Part shown: piece by piece, positions 1 to 10,027 of the stretch
How the letters are laid out: the number at the start of each line of letters is the position of its first letter
Numbering within the stretch: the stretch's first letter is position 1
NCBI GenBank assembly: GCA_903930805.1
Contig: CAIYZZ010000244.1
Location: forward strand, 1-15,507
DNA from: an uncultured Rhodocyclaceae bacterium
GTDB taxonomy: Bacteria; Pseudomonadota; Gammaproteobacteria; Burkholderiales; Rhodocyclaceae
DNA length: 15,507 nt
Reading direction: 5' to 3'
Notes under the pieces: model-generated
The model's database searches: none
Told to the model about the DNA's origin: nothing
What the model saw: the letters and a program-made list of their open reading frames with translations, nothing else
Translations under genes and position numbers: made by a program

Positions 1-2554
<2,554 letters not shown>

Positions 2555-2603
2555 TTCAACATCGATTGCAGAGAGGAGGTTATGTCCTTGGTACTAGCCA
2601 TCT

Positions 2604-2609
2604 TATAAT
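2604..2609 (+). promoter_or_regulatory. Perfect -10 box (TATAAT) upstream of the PAS-LuxR gene
   Basis: TATAAT lies in the 91-bp divergent region between the kinase and the LuxR-type gene. The -35 area 16-18 bp upstream is poor (TTATGT-like), as would suit an activator-dependent promoter. Transcription starting near 2616 would leave about a 30-nt leader before the ATG at 2646 and would exclude the more upstream TTG start at 2613. The rest of the divergent region shows no clear operator. Confidence 0.45.
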
Positions 2610-2645
2610 CTGTTGCTAATACTGTCTGTAAGCCATGTCCTACAT

Positions 2646-3491
2646 ATGAGTAATATTTTAAAAACAGTTCGCCAGCAATCGAGGCAAAAATTAACGGCTG
2701 ACGACAGATCAGCGAGGGTTCTCGATGCTATCGACGCGAATATTGCCGTGCTCGACAGCGCCGGTTTCATCATTTGGATCAACAAGGGATGGCGCGAGTT
2801 TGCTGTGAGCAATCCCCTGCTCGATGGCTCCCATCCGCGACAGGTCGCGATCGGCGCCAACTATCTGGATGCCTGCTCGGCGGCCACGGGCAATGCATCG
2901 GAAAACGCCATGCTTGTGCATGAAGGAATATGGGCAGTCATTGATGGCAGGAAAAGGGGTTTCAGCCATGAATATCCCTGCCATAGCCCGGATAAGCAGC
3001 GCTGGTTCCTGATGAAAGTGAAACCGCTGCCGCGCTCCAGACCCAGGGAGGTGGTGGTCACCCATATCGACATTACCGATCGACATTTTGCCGAGACCAG
3101 GTTGCTCAACAAGCAACGAGAGCTCAACACAGCCTTGCTGCAACTTCAGGAGATGGCAGAGAAGATCAAGGTTTCACTAGGCGAGCAACAATCTACGGTT
3201 TTCCTCAACCAGCCCTTTGACCAACTTAATCAGCCGCAAGGTGCGACTGATCTCTTGAAAGCATTATCCAAGCGCGAGATGGAGGTTCTAGCCGGGCTCG
3301 TGCGTGGCGAGCGCAATTCGGCTATCGCCTCCCGACTGCAGCTGAGCAGGAAAAGTATAACGACCTACCGCTCCAGAATCTTTGAAAAGCTAAAAGTTGA
3401 AAATAATGCCCAACTGGTGGCCTTGATTTCCAGGACCGGTGTTCCAGGACCGGAGCACTCAAGCCCAATAAAACTTCAAAGCTCCAAGTGA
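2646..3491 (+). CDS. PAS-domain LuxR-family transcriptional regulator
   Basis: A 281-residue cytoplasmic regulator. An N-terminal PAS fold spans about residues 22-145 (DANIAVLDSAGFIIWINKGW ... VVVTHIDITDR). It is followed by a Leu/Gln-rich coiled-coil linker (about 148-175) and a C-terminal LuxR/GerE helix-turn-helix at 206-262 (LSKREMEVLAGL ... SRKSITTYRSRIFEKL). There is no receiver domain and no phosphoacceptor Asp, so it probably senses a ligand or redox state through PAS, or is controlled by protein contact. I chose the ATG at 2646 over the TTG at 2613 because a TATAAT box at 2604-2609 places transcription start close to 2616. It is divergent from the PAS/heme sensor kinase with 91 bp between starts, which suggests a shared signal. 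This is inference. Its target genes are unknown. The 152 bp between its stop and the miaB stop hold a GC-rich stretch and one copy of the dispersed repeat. Confidence 0.88.
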   Translation: MSNILKTVRQQSRQKLTADDRSARVLDAIDANIAVLDSAGFIIWINKGWREFAVSNPLLDGSHPRQVAIGANYLDACSAATGNASENAMLVHEGIWAVIDGRKRGFSHEYPCHSPDKQRWFLMKVKPLPRSRPREVVVTHIDITDRHFAETRLLNKQRELNTALLQLQEMAEKIKVSLGEQQSTVFLNQPFDQLNQPQGATDLLKALSKREMEVLAGLVRGERNSAIASRLQLSRKSITTYRSRIFEKLKVENNAQLVALISRTGVPGPEHSSPIKLQSSK

Positions 3492-3619
3492 CGATGTGAC
3501 TGCTTCTTAAGGCGACAGCAGTGGCCGCCCCCTCCCGGGGAACCTCGAACGGCGGGTTGTCGATCAGCCAGCCACCAAAACCCATGCAAGCATCATCAGG
3601 CAGGTATGGGCACGGAGCC

Positions 3620-3643
3620 GCCGTCCTGCCAGCGCCGACTTTT
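3620..3643 (-). repeat. Dispersed intergenic repeat, copy A (after miaB)
   Basis: A 24-bp core that on the minus strand begins AAAAGTCGG and ends GGACGGC, one base after the miaB TAG. It differs from the four-copy consensus at one position (A for G at core position 17). An upstream GGCAGG at 3599-3604 can pair with CCTGCC at 3625-3630, so a 6-bp stem remains possible despite the substitution. Orientation is given as the strand on which AAAAGTCGG reads 5' to 3'. Confidence 0.72.
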
Positions 3644-3644
3644 C

Positions 3645-4997
3645 CTAGGCTTCGCGTACTACCACTTCGCCCCGCAGGCTGTGCGGCAAGGCCGCCGTGA
3701 TGGTGACATCGATGAACTGCCCGATCAAGCGCCCGGCGTTGACTGTGCCGGGGAAATTCACCACGCGGTTGTTGGCGGTGCGCCCGGCCAGTTCTTGCGC
3801 ATCCTTCTTCGCCCGCCGCTCGACCAGTACGCGCTGTACCGTCCCGACCATCGCCTGCGAAACGGCGAAAGCCAGTTCCTCGATACGCTTTTGCAAACGC
3901 ATCAAGCGTTGCGTCTTCAATTCCTGCGTGGTTGCGTCCGTCATTTCGGCGGCGGGCGTGCCGGGGCGCGGGCTGAACAGGAAGGAGAAGCTCGCGTCGA
4001 AGCCGATTTCGTCGATGAGCTGCATGGTTTTCTCGAAGTCATCCGCCGTTTCGCCCGGAAACCCGACGATGAAATCGGTGGAGAGCGAGATGTCGGGCCG
4101 CGCTGCGCGCAGCTTCTTCACCAGCGACTTGTATTCGAGCACCGTGTAGCCGCGCTTCATTGCCGCCAGCACGCGATCCGAGCCCGACTGCACCGGCAGG
4201 TGCAGATGCGACGCCAGTTTCGGCGTGCTGGCATAGACGTCGATGAGGCGCTGTGTCATCTCGCGCGGATGCGAGGTGGTGTAGCGAATGCGCTCGATCT
4301 GCGGCATGGCGGCGATGGCCTCGATGATATAAGCGAGGTCGACCGTGTCGCCATCCGGGGCCATGCCCTGATAGGCATTGACGTTCTGCCCGAGCAGCGT
4401 TACCTCCTTCACGCCCTGCGCAACCAACCCGGCCACTTCGGCCAGTACGTCGTCGAGCGGCCGCGACACCTCTTCACCGCGCGTGTAGGGCACAATGCAG
4501 AAGGTGCAGAACTTCGAGCAACCTTCCATGATGGAAACAAAAGCACTCGATCCGGCTTCGCCCTCCAGGCGCGCCGCTGGCAGCGAGTCGAACTTCTCGA
4601 TCTCGGGAAATGAAACATCCACCTGTGCCTTGCCGCTTTGCTGGCGCGCCCGGATGAGTTCCGGCAGGCGATGCAGGGTCTGCGGGCCGAACACGATGTC
4701 CACGTAGGGCGCGCGCGCGACGATGGCCGCCCCTTCCTGGCTGGCGACGCAACCGCCGACACCGATGATCAATGCGGGATTCTTCAGCTTGAGCGGACGC
4801 ACGCGGCCAAGGTCATGGAACACCTTCTCCTGCGGCTTTTCACGCACCGAGCAGGTGTTGAAGAGGATGATGTCCGCCTCCTCGACGTTGTCGGTCCTGA
4901 CGATGCTTTCGACGCTGCCGAGCAGGTCGATCATCTTGTCCGAGTCGTACTCATTCATCTGGCACCCGAAGGTGCGAATGAAGACTTTCTTGGGCAT
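3645..4997 (-). CDS. miaB: tRNA-2-methylthio-N6-dimethylallyladenosine synthase (MiaB)
   Basis: A 450-residue radical-SAM methylthiotransferase that converts i6A37 to ms2i6A37 in tRNAs reading UNN codons. The N-terminal UPF0004 domain carries three Cys (C12 in TFGCQMN, C49 in [10 protein letters not shown]83 in [11 protein letters not shown]) that ligate the auxiliary 4Fe-4S cluster. The radical-SAM motif CxxxCxxC is C160, C164 and C167 (GCSKFCTFC). A C-terminal TRAM domain (about 382-447) completes the normal full-length architecture. The start [20 protein letters not shown] is typical. It lies six bases downstream of metW on the same strand, so it is probably the last gene of a metX-metW-miaB unit rather than sitting in the common miaB-phoH-ybeY context. 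It is followed at once by a copy of the dispersed repeat. Confidence 0.97.
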   Translation of the reverse strand: MPKKVFIRTFGCQMNEYDSDKMIDLLGSVESIVRTDNVEEADIILFNTCSVREKPQEKVFHDLGRVRPLKLKNPALIIGVGGCVASQEGAAIVARAPYVDIVFGPQTLHRLPELIRARQQSGKAQVDVSFPEIEKFDSLPAARLEGEAGSSAFVSIMEGCSKFCTFCIVPYTRGEEVSRPLDDVLAEVAGLVAQGVKEVTLLGQNVNAYQGMAPDGDTVDLAYIIEAIAAMPQIERIRYTTSHPREMTQRLIDVYASTPKLASHLHLPVQSGSDRVLAAMKRGYTVLEYKSLVKKLRAARPDISLSTDFIVGFPGETADDFEKTMQLIDEIGFDASFSFLFSPRPGTPAAEMTDATTQELKTQRLMRLQKRIEELAFAVSQAMVGTVQRVLVERRAKKDAQELAGRTANNRVVNFPGTVNAGRLIGQFIDVTITAALPHSLRGEVVVREA

Positions 4998-5003
4998 GGG
5001 CTT

Positions 5004-5600
5004 TCAGCCGCCCCGGCCGATGCGATAAACCGCCAGGCTGCCGAGAAAGTTCTGCTCTTCGGTGACATACGCACCGCGCTCGTCGAGCACCAGGCGGTCG
5101 CGAATGGCGACGTCCATACCCGCGCAGAGACTCTCGAAATCGAGCATGGTGAAGAAACGCACGTTCGGCGTGTCGTACCACTGGTAGGGCAGATCGTCCG
5201 AGACCGGCATGCGGCCGCCCATCACCGCCATGCGGTTCTTCCAGTAGGCAAAGTTGGGGAAGGACACGACCGCTTCGCGGCCGACGCGCAGCATTTCGGC
5301 GAGGATCTGCTGGGTGTGGCGCACAGTCTGCAAGGTGCGCGAGAGCACGACATGGTCGAAGGCGTTGTCTTCGAAGCCCGCCAGGCCCGCTTCGAGGTCG
5401 CCCTGCAAAACGTTGATGCCGTTTTCGACGGCGGCCAGCACATGGCCGGGGTCACGCTCCACCCCCCAGCCGCGAATGCCGCGCGCGTCGAGCAACTGCA
5501 ACAACTCGCCTTCACCGCAGCCGAGGTCGAGCACTGTTTCACCCGGCTTCATCCAGCTGGCAATGACCCCGAAGTCCTGGCGTTTCAGCGTGTGGCTCAT
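5004..5600 (-). CDS. metW: Methionine biosynthesis protein MetW (methyltransferase-like)
   Basis: A 198-residue class-I SAM-methyltransferase-fold protein. Motif I is [12 protein letters not shown] (about 23-34), followed by an acidic residue after GWGVERD. The LSRTLQTV and [11 protein letters not shown] segments are characteristic of MetW. Its ATG overlaps the metX stop by four bases, so translation is coupled. MetW is the standard partner of MetX in proteobacteria and is needed for, or stimulates, homoserine acylation. A methyl-transfer substrate is not established from sequence. Length and start match the family. Confidence 0.95.
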   Translation of the reverse strand: MSHTLKRQDFGVIASWMKPGETVLDLGCGEGELLQLLDARGIRGWGVERDPGHVLAAVENGINVLQGDLEAGLAGFEDNAFDHVVLSRTLQTVRHTQQILAEMLRVGREAVVSFPNFAYWKNRMAVMGGRMPVSDDLPYQWYDTPNVRFFTMLDFESLCAGMDVAIRDRLVLDERGAYVTEEQNFLGSLAVYRIGRGG

Positions 5601-6724
5601 AGGCTGATCTTCTGCAAGTAGGCAGCCAGCACGGCGTGATAGTAGTGGTCGTCCATCAGGAAGGCGTCGTGGCCGTGCGGGCTGGTGATCTCGACGTAGC
5701 TGACGGCATGTTTGTTCTTCACCAGTGCGCTGACGATCTCGCGGCTTCTGGCCGGCGAAAAGCGCCAGTCGGTGGTGAATGAAACGACCAGATACTTTGC
5801 CCTGGCCCCCGCGAGCGCAGCCGCGAGGTCGTCGCCATAGGGCTCGGCCGGATCGAAATAATCGAGCGCCTTGGTCATCAGCAAGTAGGTATTGGCGTCG
5901 AACCAGCTGGCGAACTTGTCGCCCTGGTAGCGCAGGTAGGATTCGATCTCGAACTCGACACCGAAGCCGTAGCTGCCGGCGTCGGGGCGCCGCTTGCGGC
6001 CGAATTTCTCGGCCATCTGGTCGTCGGAGAGATAGGTGATGTGGCCGAGCATGCGGGCCAAGCGCAGACCACGCGTGGGGCGCGTATTGTGACGGTAGAA
6101 GTGGCCGCCGTGAAACTCGGGATCGGTGATGATGGCCTGGCGCGCCACGTCATTGAAGGCGATATTCTCGGCGGTGAGCTTCGGCGCGGCGGCAATTACC
6201 AGCGCATGGCGCACGCGGTCCGGCAGATCGATCGTCCACTGCAGCGCCTGCATGCCCCCCAGGCTGCCGCCCATTACCGCCGCCCACTGATCGATCCCTA
6301 GCGCATCAGCCAGGCGGGCCTGCGCTACCACCCAGTCACTGACAGTGACCACCGGGAAATCGGCGCCCCAGGGTTCGCTGGTGGCAGGGTTGATCGACGA
6401 TGGACCGGTAGAGCCGTGGCAGCCGCCGAGATTATTCACGCCGACGACAAAGAAACGATTGGTATCGAGTGGCTTACCGGGGCCAATCAGGTTGTCCCAC
6501 CAACCGACGTTTTTGGGGTCGGCGGCGTAGGTGCCGGCGACGTGGTGGTGACCGGATAAAGCATGGCAGATCAGAATGGCGTTGGAGCGGGCGGCATTGA
6601 GTTCGCCATAAGTCTCGTAAGCAAGCTCCCAGACTGGCAGGCTGATGCCGGCAGCGAGGGCGATCGGCTCAGTAAAGACGAGGTGCCGCGCCTCGACGGG
6701 GCCGATGCTGCCGCGCTCGGACAT
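5597..6724 (-). CDS. metX: Homoserine O-acyltransferase MetX
   Basis: A 375-residue alpha/beta-hydrolase-fold enzyme that transfers an acyl group from acyl-CoA to homoserine, the first committed step of methionine synthesis. The nucleophile elbow [10 protein letters not shown] gives Ser154. The other triad members are Asp319 (FTTDWRFSP) and His352 (SPHGHDAF). The oxyanion-region motif [12 protein letters not shown] and [13 protein letters not shown] are also present. Whether the donor is acetyl-CoA or succinyl-CoA cannot be decided from what I can see, since proteobacterial MetX proteins include succinyltransferases. It is first in the metX-metW-miaB unit. The 98 bp upstream hold a GC-rich hairpin but no clear promoter, and no strong Shine-Dalgarno is visible. 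Confidence 0.95.
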   Translation of the reverse strand: MSERGSIGPVEARHLVFTEPIALAAGISLPVWELAYETYGELNAARSNAILICHALSGHHHVAGTYAADPKNVGWWDNLIGPGKPLDTNRFFVVGVNNLGGCHGSTGPSSINPATSEPWGADFPVVTVSDWVVAQARLADALGIDQWAAVMGGSLGGMQALQWTIDLPDRVRHALVIAAAPKLTAENIAFNDVARQAIITDPEFHGGHFYRHNTRPTRGLRLARMLGHITYLSDDQMAEKFGRKRRPDAGSYGFGVEFEIESYLRYQGDKFASWFDANTYLLMTKALDYFDPAEPYGDDLAAALAGARAKYLVVSFTTDWRFSPARSREIVSALVKNKHAVSYVEITSPHGHDAFLMDDHYYHAVLAAYLQKISL

Positions 6725-6768
6725 GCGAAGAAATTAGCCCCTCGCCGGGCCGCCCCAAGAGAGGCGAC

Positions 6769-6785
6769 GCCCCCTTGTGGGGGGC
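6769..6785. repeat. GC-rich intergenic hairpin between nlpC-type gene and metX
   Basis: GCCCCC and GGGGGC face each other across a 5-nt loop. Flanking sequence on the plus strand (GGCCGCCCCAAG before, GGGGCAGCGA and GAGCGTGGGGG after) looks like the GC-rich intergenic repeats common in betaproteobacterial genomes; this resemblance is from memory. In the minus direction the stem has no T-run behind it, so it is not a standard intrinsic terminator. It may still block or stabilise transcripts from the upstream gene. Confidence 0.45.
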
Positions 6786-6822
6786 AGCGAAATGAATTTA
6801 TGAGCGTGGGGGGGCCACATTC

Positions 6823-7353
6823 CTACTGCTGGACGCGCCGGGCGCCGTCGTAACGGCGGGTCCAGTAGCGGTCGCTCATGTCCTCGATGCGGACGCGGGC
6901 ACCGCTACGTGGGGCATGGACGAACAAACCGTTGCCAAGATAGATACCGACATGCGAAAAGGCACGCCGCATGGTATTGAAGAACACCAGATCGCCCGGC
7001 AGCAACTCATTTTTGTCGACGCGTTCGCCGGACTGACTGATGGCTTTGGCGTTGTGCGGCAGCACCAAACCGAGACTCTCGTTGTACACATAGCTGACGA
7101 AACCGGAGCAATCGAAACCCGTGTCTGGCGTACTACCTCCGCGCTTGTAGCGGATGCCAAGGTATTCGAGCGCCTGATCGAGCGTCGTCTGCACGCCGCC
7201 GACCGCACGCTCCATCAAAGAGGGCGGGGGCTCGGACAAAGCCAGTGTGGACTGAAGCGTCAGCGGCAGTTGAATGGGGGGGAGTTCGTCAGCGTGTGCA
7301 GGAGCAACAAAACCGCAGAGCGCAACGAGCAGAACAGGCAGGATTTTTCGCAT
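6823..7353 (-). CDS. Exported NlpC/P60-family peptidoglycan endopeptidase
   Basis: A 176-residue precursor. The first residues (MRKILPVLLVALCGFVAPAHA) form a Sec signal peptide, likely cleaved after AHA at residue 21. The mature protein has a short linker and an NlpC/P60 domain (about 57-160) with catalytic Cys82 in FDCSGFV, His134 in FSHVGIYLG and a third polar residue His146 in FVHAPRSG. This is the usual C-H-H set of cell-wall D,L-endopeptidases. The frame is open for 40 more residues upstream, but that extension is not conserved-looking and would bury the signal peptide, so I start at the ATG ending at 7353. No clear Shine-Dalgarno. It is separated by 130 bp from ptsI upstream and by 98 bp from metX downstream, so it is probably monocistronic. 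Confidence 0.9.
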   Translation of the reverse strand: MRKILPVLLVALCGFVAPAHADELPPIQLPLTLQSTLALSEPPPSLMERAVGGVQTTLDQALEYLGIRYKRGGSTPDTGFDCSGFVSYVYNESLGLVLPHNAKAISQSGERVDKNELLPGDLVFFNTMRRAFSHVGIYLGNGLFVHAPRSGARVRIEDMSDRYWTRRYDGARRVQQ

Positions 7354-7426
7354 GGGGGCGAACTTTAGTGGTAAAGGCGCCGCAGGTAAACCCCTGGAAG
7401 AGAGAATTTTTGCTGCATCGCAACAG

Positions 7427-7469
7427 AAAAGTCGGCGCTGACGGGACGGCGAAACACCGTTCTGCCACG
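7427..7469 (+). repeat. Dispersed intergenic repeat, copy D (after ptsI), long form
   Basis: The 24-bp core (7427-7450) differs from consensus at one position (core 15). Similarity to copy B continues for a further 19 bp, giving 35 of 43 identical positions. TGACGGGAC (7439-7447) can pair with GTTCTGCCA (7459-7467) on the plus strand with two G-U pairs and one mismatch around an 11-nt loop. It starts 14 bp beyond the ptsI stop and lies upstream of the NlpC-type gene. Relative to ptsI it is inverted compared with copies A and B, so its T4 end is distal. Confidence 0.72.
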
Positions 7470-7483
7470 ACATGGGGCGAAAA

Positions 7484-9238
7484 TCAAAGCCGCTCTACCT
7501 GTTCGCGGATGCGCTCAGGCTCATCACAACGCATCAGCCGCGTTACCTTCATTGCCAGTTGCTCGGTGTCGGCCATCACTATCTGCTGCTTCACTTCCAG
7601 CAGTTGGGTCGGGTGCATTGAAAACTGCCGCAGACCCATGCCGAGGAGCAACCGCGTCAGCTTCGGGTCACCGGCCAGTTCGCCGCAGACGGCCACCGGT
7701 ATCTCGGCTTTATGTGCTGTCTGGATGACCATCGACAGTAGTCGCAGCACGGCCGGATGCAAGGGGTCATAGAGGTGGGAAACAGCTTCATCGGTACGGT
7801 CGATCGCCAAGGTGTACTGGATCAGATCATTGGTGCCGATCGAGAGAAACTGCAGGCGCTTGACGAAAGCACCTAGCGCCAGCGCAGCGGCGGGGATTTC
7901 GATCATGCCGCCTACCGCGATATGTTCGTCGAACTTGCAACGCCGTTCGCGCAGCTGGGCCTTGGCCTGTTCGATCATGGTCAGCGTCTGTTCGATCTCG
8001 GTGACATGCGCCAGCATCGGAATGAGGATTTGCACCTTGCCGAAGTGTGAGGCACGCAGAATCGCCCGCAGCTGGGCGAGGAATATCTGCGGTTCGGCCA
8101 GGCAGTAGCGAATAGCCCGCAAGCCTAATGCAGGGTTGGGCGCCTGGCGCTCGGTACCGGCCAGCGCACGCGCCGTTTTGTCACCACCAATATCAAGGGT
8201 GCGAATCGTCACCGGTTTGCCGGCCAGCGCCTTGGCCACCACGCGATAGGCCTCGAACTGTTCGTCCTCCGAGGGCAGGGTGTCGCGGTTCATGAAGAGA
8301 AATTCGGTGCGGAACAGCCCGACGCCATCGGCGCCCGCCTCCTTCACTTGGGCAATGTCCTGCGGCAACTCGATGTTGGCCATCAGCTCGACATCGACAT
8401 TGTCGAGCGTGGCGGCACGCGCCGTCTTCAGGCGCTTCAGTTTCGAACGCTCCAGCTCCAGCTCACGTTTGCGCAGCCGGTATTCTTCAAGCACGCGCGC
8501 ATCTGGATCGACAATCAATACGCCACGCGTACCGTCGACGATAATCATGTCGTTCTCGCGCACCAGCGGACGCGCATGGTGCAGACCGACTACGGCGGGG
8601 ATGGCGAGGCTGCGGGCGACGATGGCGGTGTGCGAGGTGGCGCCGCCCAGGTCGGTGACGAAACCGGCGATCTTCAGGTTCTTGAACTGGATGGTGTCGG
8701 CCGGCGACAGGTCATGGGCGACGACAACCAACTCACCCTCATCACCTTTTTCACCCTTGCCGCCCTTCCGGCCCAATCGGCGCGGCTTGCCGAGAAGGAC
8801 ACGCAATACCCGTTCGACCACCTGCACGATGTCGTGTTTGCGTTCGCGCAGATAGCCATCATCGATCTCGTCGAACTGGGCAACCAGCAGTTCCATCTGC
8901 TGCACCAGCGCCCATTCGGCGTTGCAGCGACGTTCGCGCATCAGATCCTTGGGCACTTCGGCCAGCATGGGATCGTCGAGGAACATGGCATGAACATTGA
9001 CCAGTGCCGACAGTTCGCTCGGCGAACCCGGCGTCGCAGCCTCGGTCTTCAGTGCGCCCAGCTCGGTGCGTACCGTCGCCAAGGCCTCCTCGAAGCGGGT
9101 AATTTCGCGCGGCAAATCGCGTTCGCGCACCGTGTAATGAGCGACCTCGAGCGTGGCGTGCGATACCAGATGGGCATGGCCGATGGCGATGCCCTGTGAA
9201 ACCGCGAGGCCGTGCAAAGTAAACGACACCTTACTCAT
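7484..9238 (-). CDS. ptsI: Phosphoenolpyruvate-protein phosphotransferase (PTS enzyme I)
   Basis: A 584-residue cytoplasmic enzyme I that takes phosphate from PEP and passes it to HPr. The phosphohistidine is in GGATSHTAIVARS (His203). The PEP-binding TIM barrel shows FRTEFLFM, IRTLDIGGDK, GTNDLIQYTLAIDR and the active-site Cys in VAVCGELAGDP. The ATG ending at 9238 overlaps the ptsH stop by eight bases. A GTG two codons earlier is possible but less likely. A Gly/Lys/Glu-rich insertion (GRKGGKGEKGDEG, about residues 156-168) sits just before the VVVAHDLSPADT strand and is not usual for this family. It is the last gene of EIIA-HPr-EI and is followed by a dispersed repeat. Confidence 0.97.
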   Translation of the reverse strand: MSKVSFTLHGLAVSQGIAIGHAHLVSHATLEVAHYTVRERDLPREITRFEEALATVRTELGALKTEAATPGSPSELSALVNVHAMFLDDPMLAEVPKDLMRERRCNAEWALVQQMELLVAQFDEIDDGYLRERKHDIVQVVERVLRVLLGKPRRLGRKGGKGEKGDEGELVVVAHDLSPADTIQFKNLKIAGFVTDLGGATSHTAIVARSLAIPAVVGLHHARPLVRENDMIIVDGTRGVLIVDPDARVLEEYRLRKRELELERSKLKRLKTARAATLDNVDVELMANIELPQDIAQVKEAGADGVGLFRTEFLFMNRDTLPSEDEQFEAYRVVAKALAGKPVTIRTLDIGGDKTARALAGTERQAPNPALGLRAIRYCLAEPQIFLAQLRAILRASHFGKVQILIPMLAHVTEIEQTLTMIEQAKAQLRERRCKFDEHIAVGGMIEIPAAALALGAFVKRLQFLSIGTNDLIQYTLAIDRTDEAVSHLYDPLHPAVLRLLSMVIQTAHKAEIPVAVCGELAGDPKLTRLLLGMGLRQFSMHPTQLLEVKQQIVMADTEQLAMKVTRLMRCDEPERIREQVERL

Positions 9239-9500
9239 CCTCACCGAATCTATCGGCGATGAGTGCCAGTATGGCGGCGAGTGCCGCTTCCGCCTGCTCG
9301 CCGTCGGTATCCACCGTCACGGTACTGCCCTTGCCGGCGGCCAGCATCATCACACCCATAATGCTTTTGGCGTTGATGCGACGACCATTACGTTCCATCC
9401 AGATTTCACAGGGAAAGCTGCCGGCCAACTGGGTCAGCTTGGCGGAGGCGCGCGCATGCAGGCCTAATTTGTTGATTATTTCGGTATCGGTGCGCGGCAT
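9231..9500 (-). CDS. ptsH: Phosphocarrier protein HPr
   Basis: An 89-residue HPr. The phosphoacceptor His15 is in NKLGLHARASA. The regulatory Ser46 lies in NAKSIMGVMML, a context compatible with HPr-kinase phosphorylation, although no hprK is in the window. It begins five bases after the EIIA stop and its own stop lies inside the start of ptsI, so the three genes are translationally packed. It relays phosphate from enzyme I to the EIIA encoded just upstream. Confidence 0.97.
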   Translation of the reverse strand: MPRTDTEIINKLGLHARASAKLTQLAGSFPCEIWMERNGRRINAKSIMGVMMLAAGKGSTVTVDTDGEQAEAALAAILALIADRFGEDE

Positions 9501-9505
9501 TGGGG

Positions 9506-9895
9506 TTAATGTTTTAGCATGTTCAAAACGCCATCGCGACCGCCGCCGGTAGCACGGGCCAGCAGCGTTTCCATGTCCTTGTCGCGGTAGCTGATGGCCC
9601 GCAGCAACATCGGCAGGTTAGCGCCAGTAAGCCCCTCGATCTTGCCCGGCTGCAAGAGCTTGGCGGCGAGGTTGGAGGGTGTTGCGCCGTAGATATCGGT
9701 GATGACCAGCACACCCTCGCCGGTATCGACAAGCTGGAGCATCTGGTGCGCCAGCGGCAGCAGGTCGCTGGGATCGTCACCCGCCGCCACGCCCAGCTGC
9801 AGCAATTGCATGGGGCGTTTGTTCAGCACATGGCAGGCGCATTGAATCAGCGATTCGCCGAGAGTCTCGTGGGTAATGAGCAGGAGGCCGATCAT
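9506..9895 (-). CDS. PTS system mannose-type EIIA component
   Basis: A 129-residue EIIA(Man)-fold protein. The N-terminal strand MIGLLLITHETLG carries the phosphoacceptor His9, and VLVITDIYGATPSNLAAKL is the typical second motif. No EIIB, EIIC or EIID genes accompany it. EIIA(Man)-HPr-EI clusters of this kind in betaproteobacteria are regarded as regulatory rather than sugar-transporting. It is the first gene of the unit. A CATAAT hexamer lies only a few bases before the start and has no convincing -35, so I do not call a promoter. Confidence 0.93.
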   Translation of the reverse strand: MIGLLLITHETLGESLIQCACHVLNKRPMQLLQLGVAAGDDPSDLLPLAHQMLQLVDTGEGVLVITDIYGATPSNLAAKLLQPGKIEGLTGANLPMLLRAISYRDKDMETLLARATGGGRDGVLNMLKH

Positions 9896-9984
9896 GGTGG
9901 CACGATTATGGCATGACGCCAGCGCGTGTATTTTTGAATGTCGCGGTTTTTTGGAAATTTGCGCGCGGTGTTGCGCCGCGCTTC

Positions 9985-10027
9985 CTTGGCGGAACAGTGC
10001 TATGCCGTCCCGCCAGCACCGACTTTT
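9985..10027 (-). repeat. Dispersed intergenic repeat, copy B (after ahpF), long form
   Basis: The core at 10004-10027 differs from consensus at one position (T at core 10). On the minus strand its first A's form the last two bases of the ahpF TAA stop. The 19-bp extension gives an RNA stem TGGCGGGAC / GTTCCGCCA on the transcribed strand, nine pairs including one G-U, with an 11-nt loop. A separate GCGCGG...CCGCGC dyad lies next to it at about 9963-9981. Together they probably mark the end of the ahpF transcript, although there is no U-run after the stem. Confidence 0.72.

Noticed and set aside
3606..4613. 335-codon plus-strand open frame opposite miaB
   Set aside because: Shadow of miaB; it spans the dispersed repeat and the miaB stop and has no recognisable motif.
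4638..5621. 327-codon plus-strand open frame opposite miaB and metW
   Set aside because: It is antisense to two clearly recognised genes, has no recognisable domain, and is the type of long shadow frame expected in GC-rich coding DNA.
3523..6756. GGCCGCCCC shared by the intergenic regions near 3523 and 6748 as a second repeat family
   Set aside because: Only nine low-complexity GC bases match and the flanks diverge.
7354..7473. 40-residue N-terminal extension of the NlpC/P60 protein
   Set aside because: The downstream ATG begins a clear signal peptide, and the extension overlaps the repeat copy.
9869..9925. CATAAT near 9910 as the promoter of the EIIA gene
   Set aside because: It is too close to the start codon, and no -35-like hexamer lies at suitable spacing.
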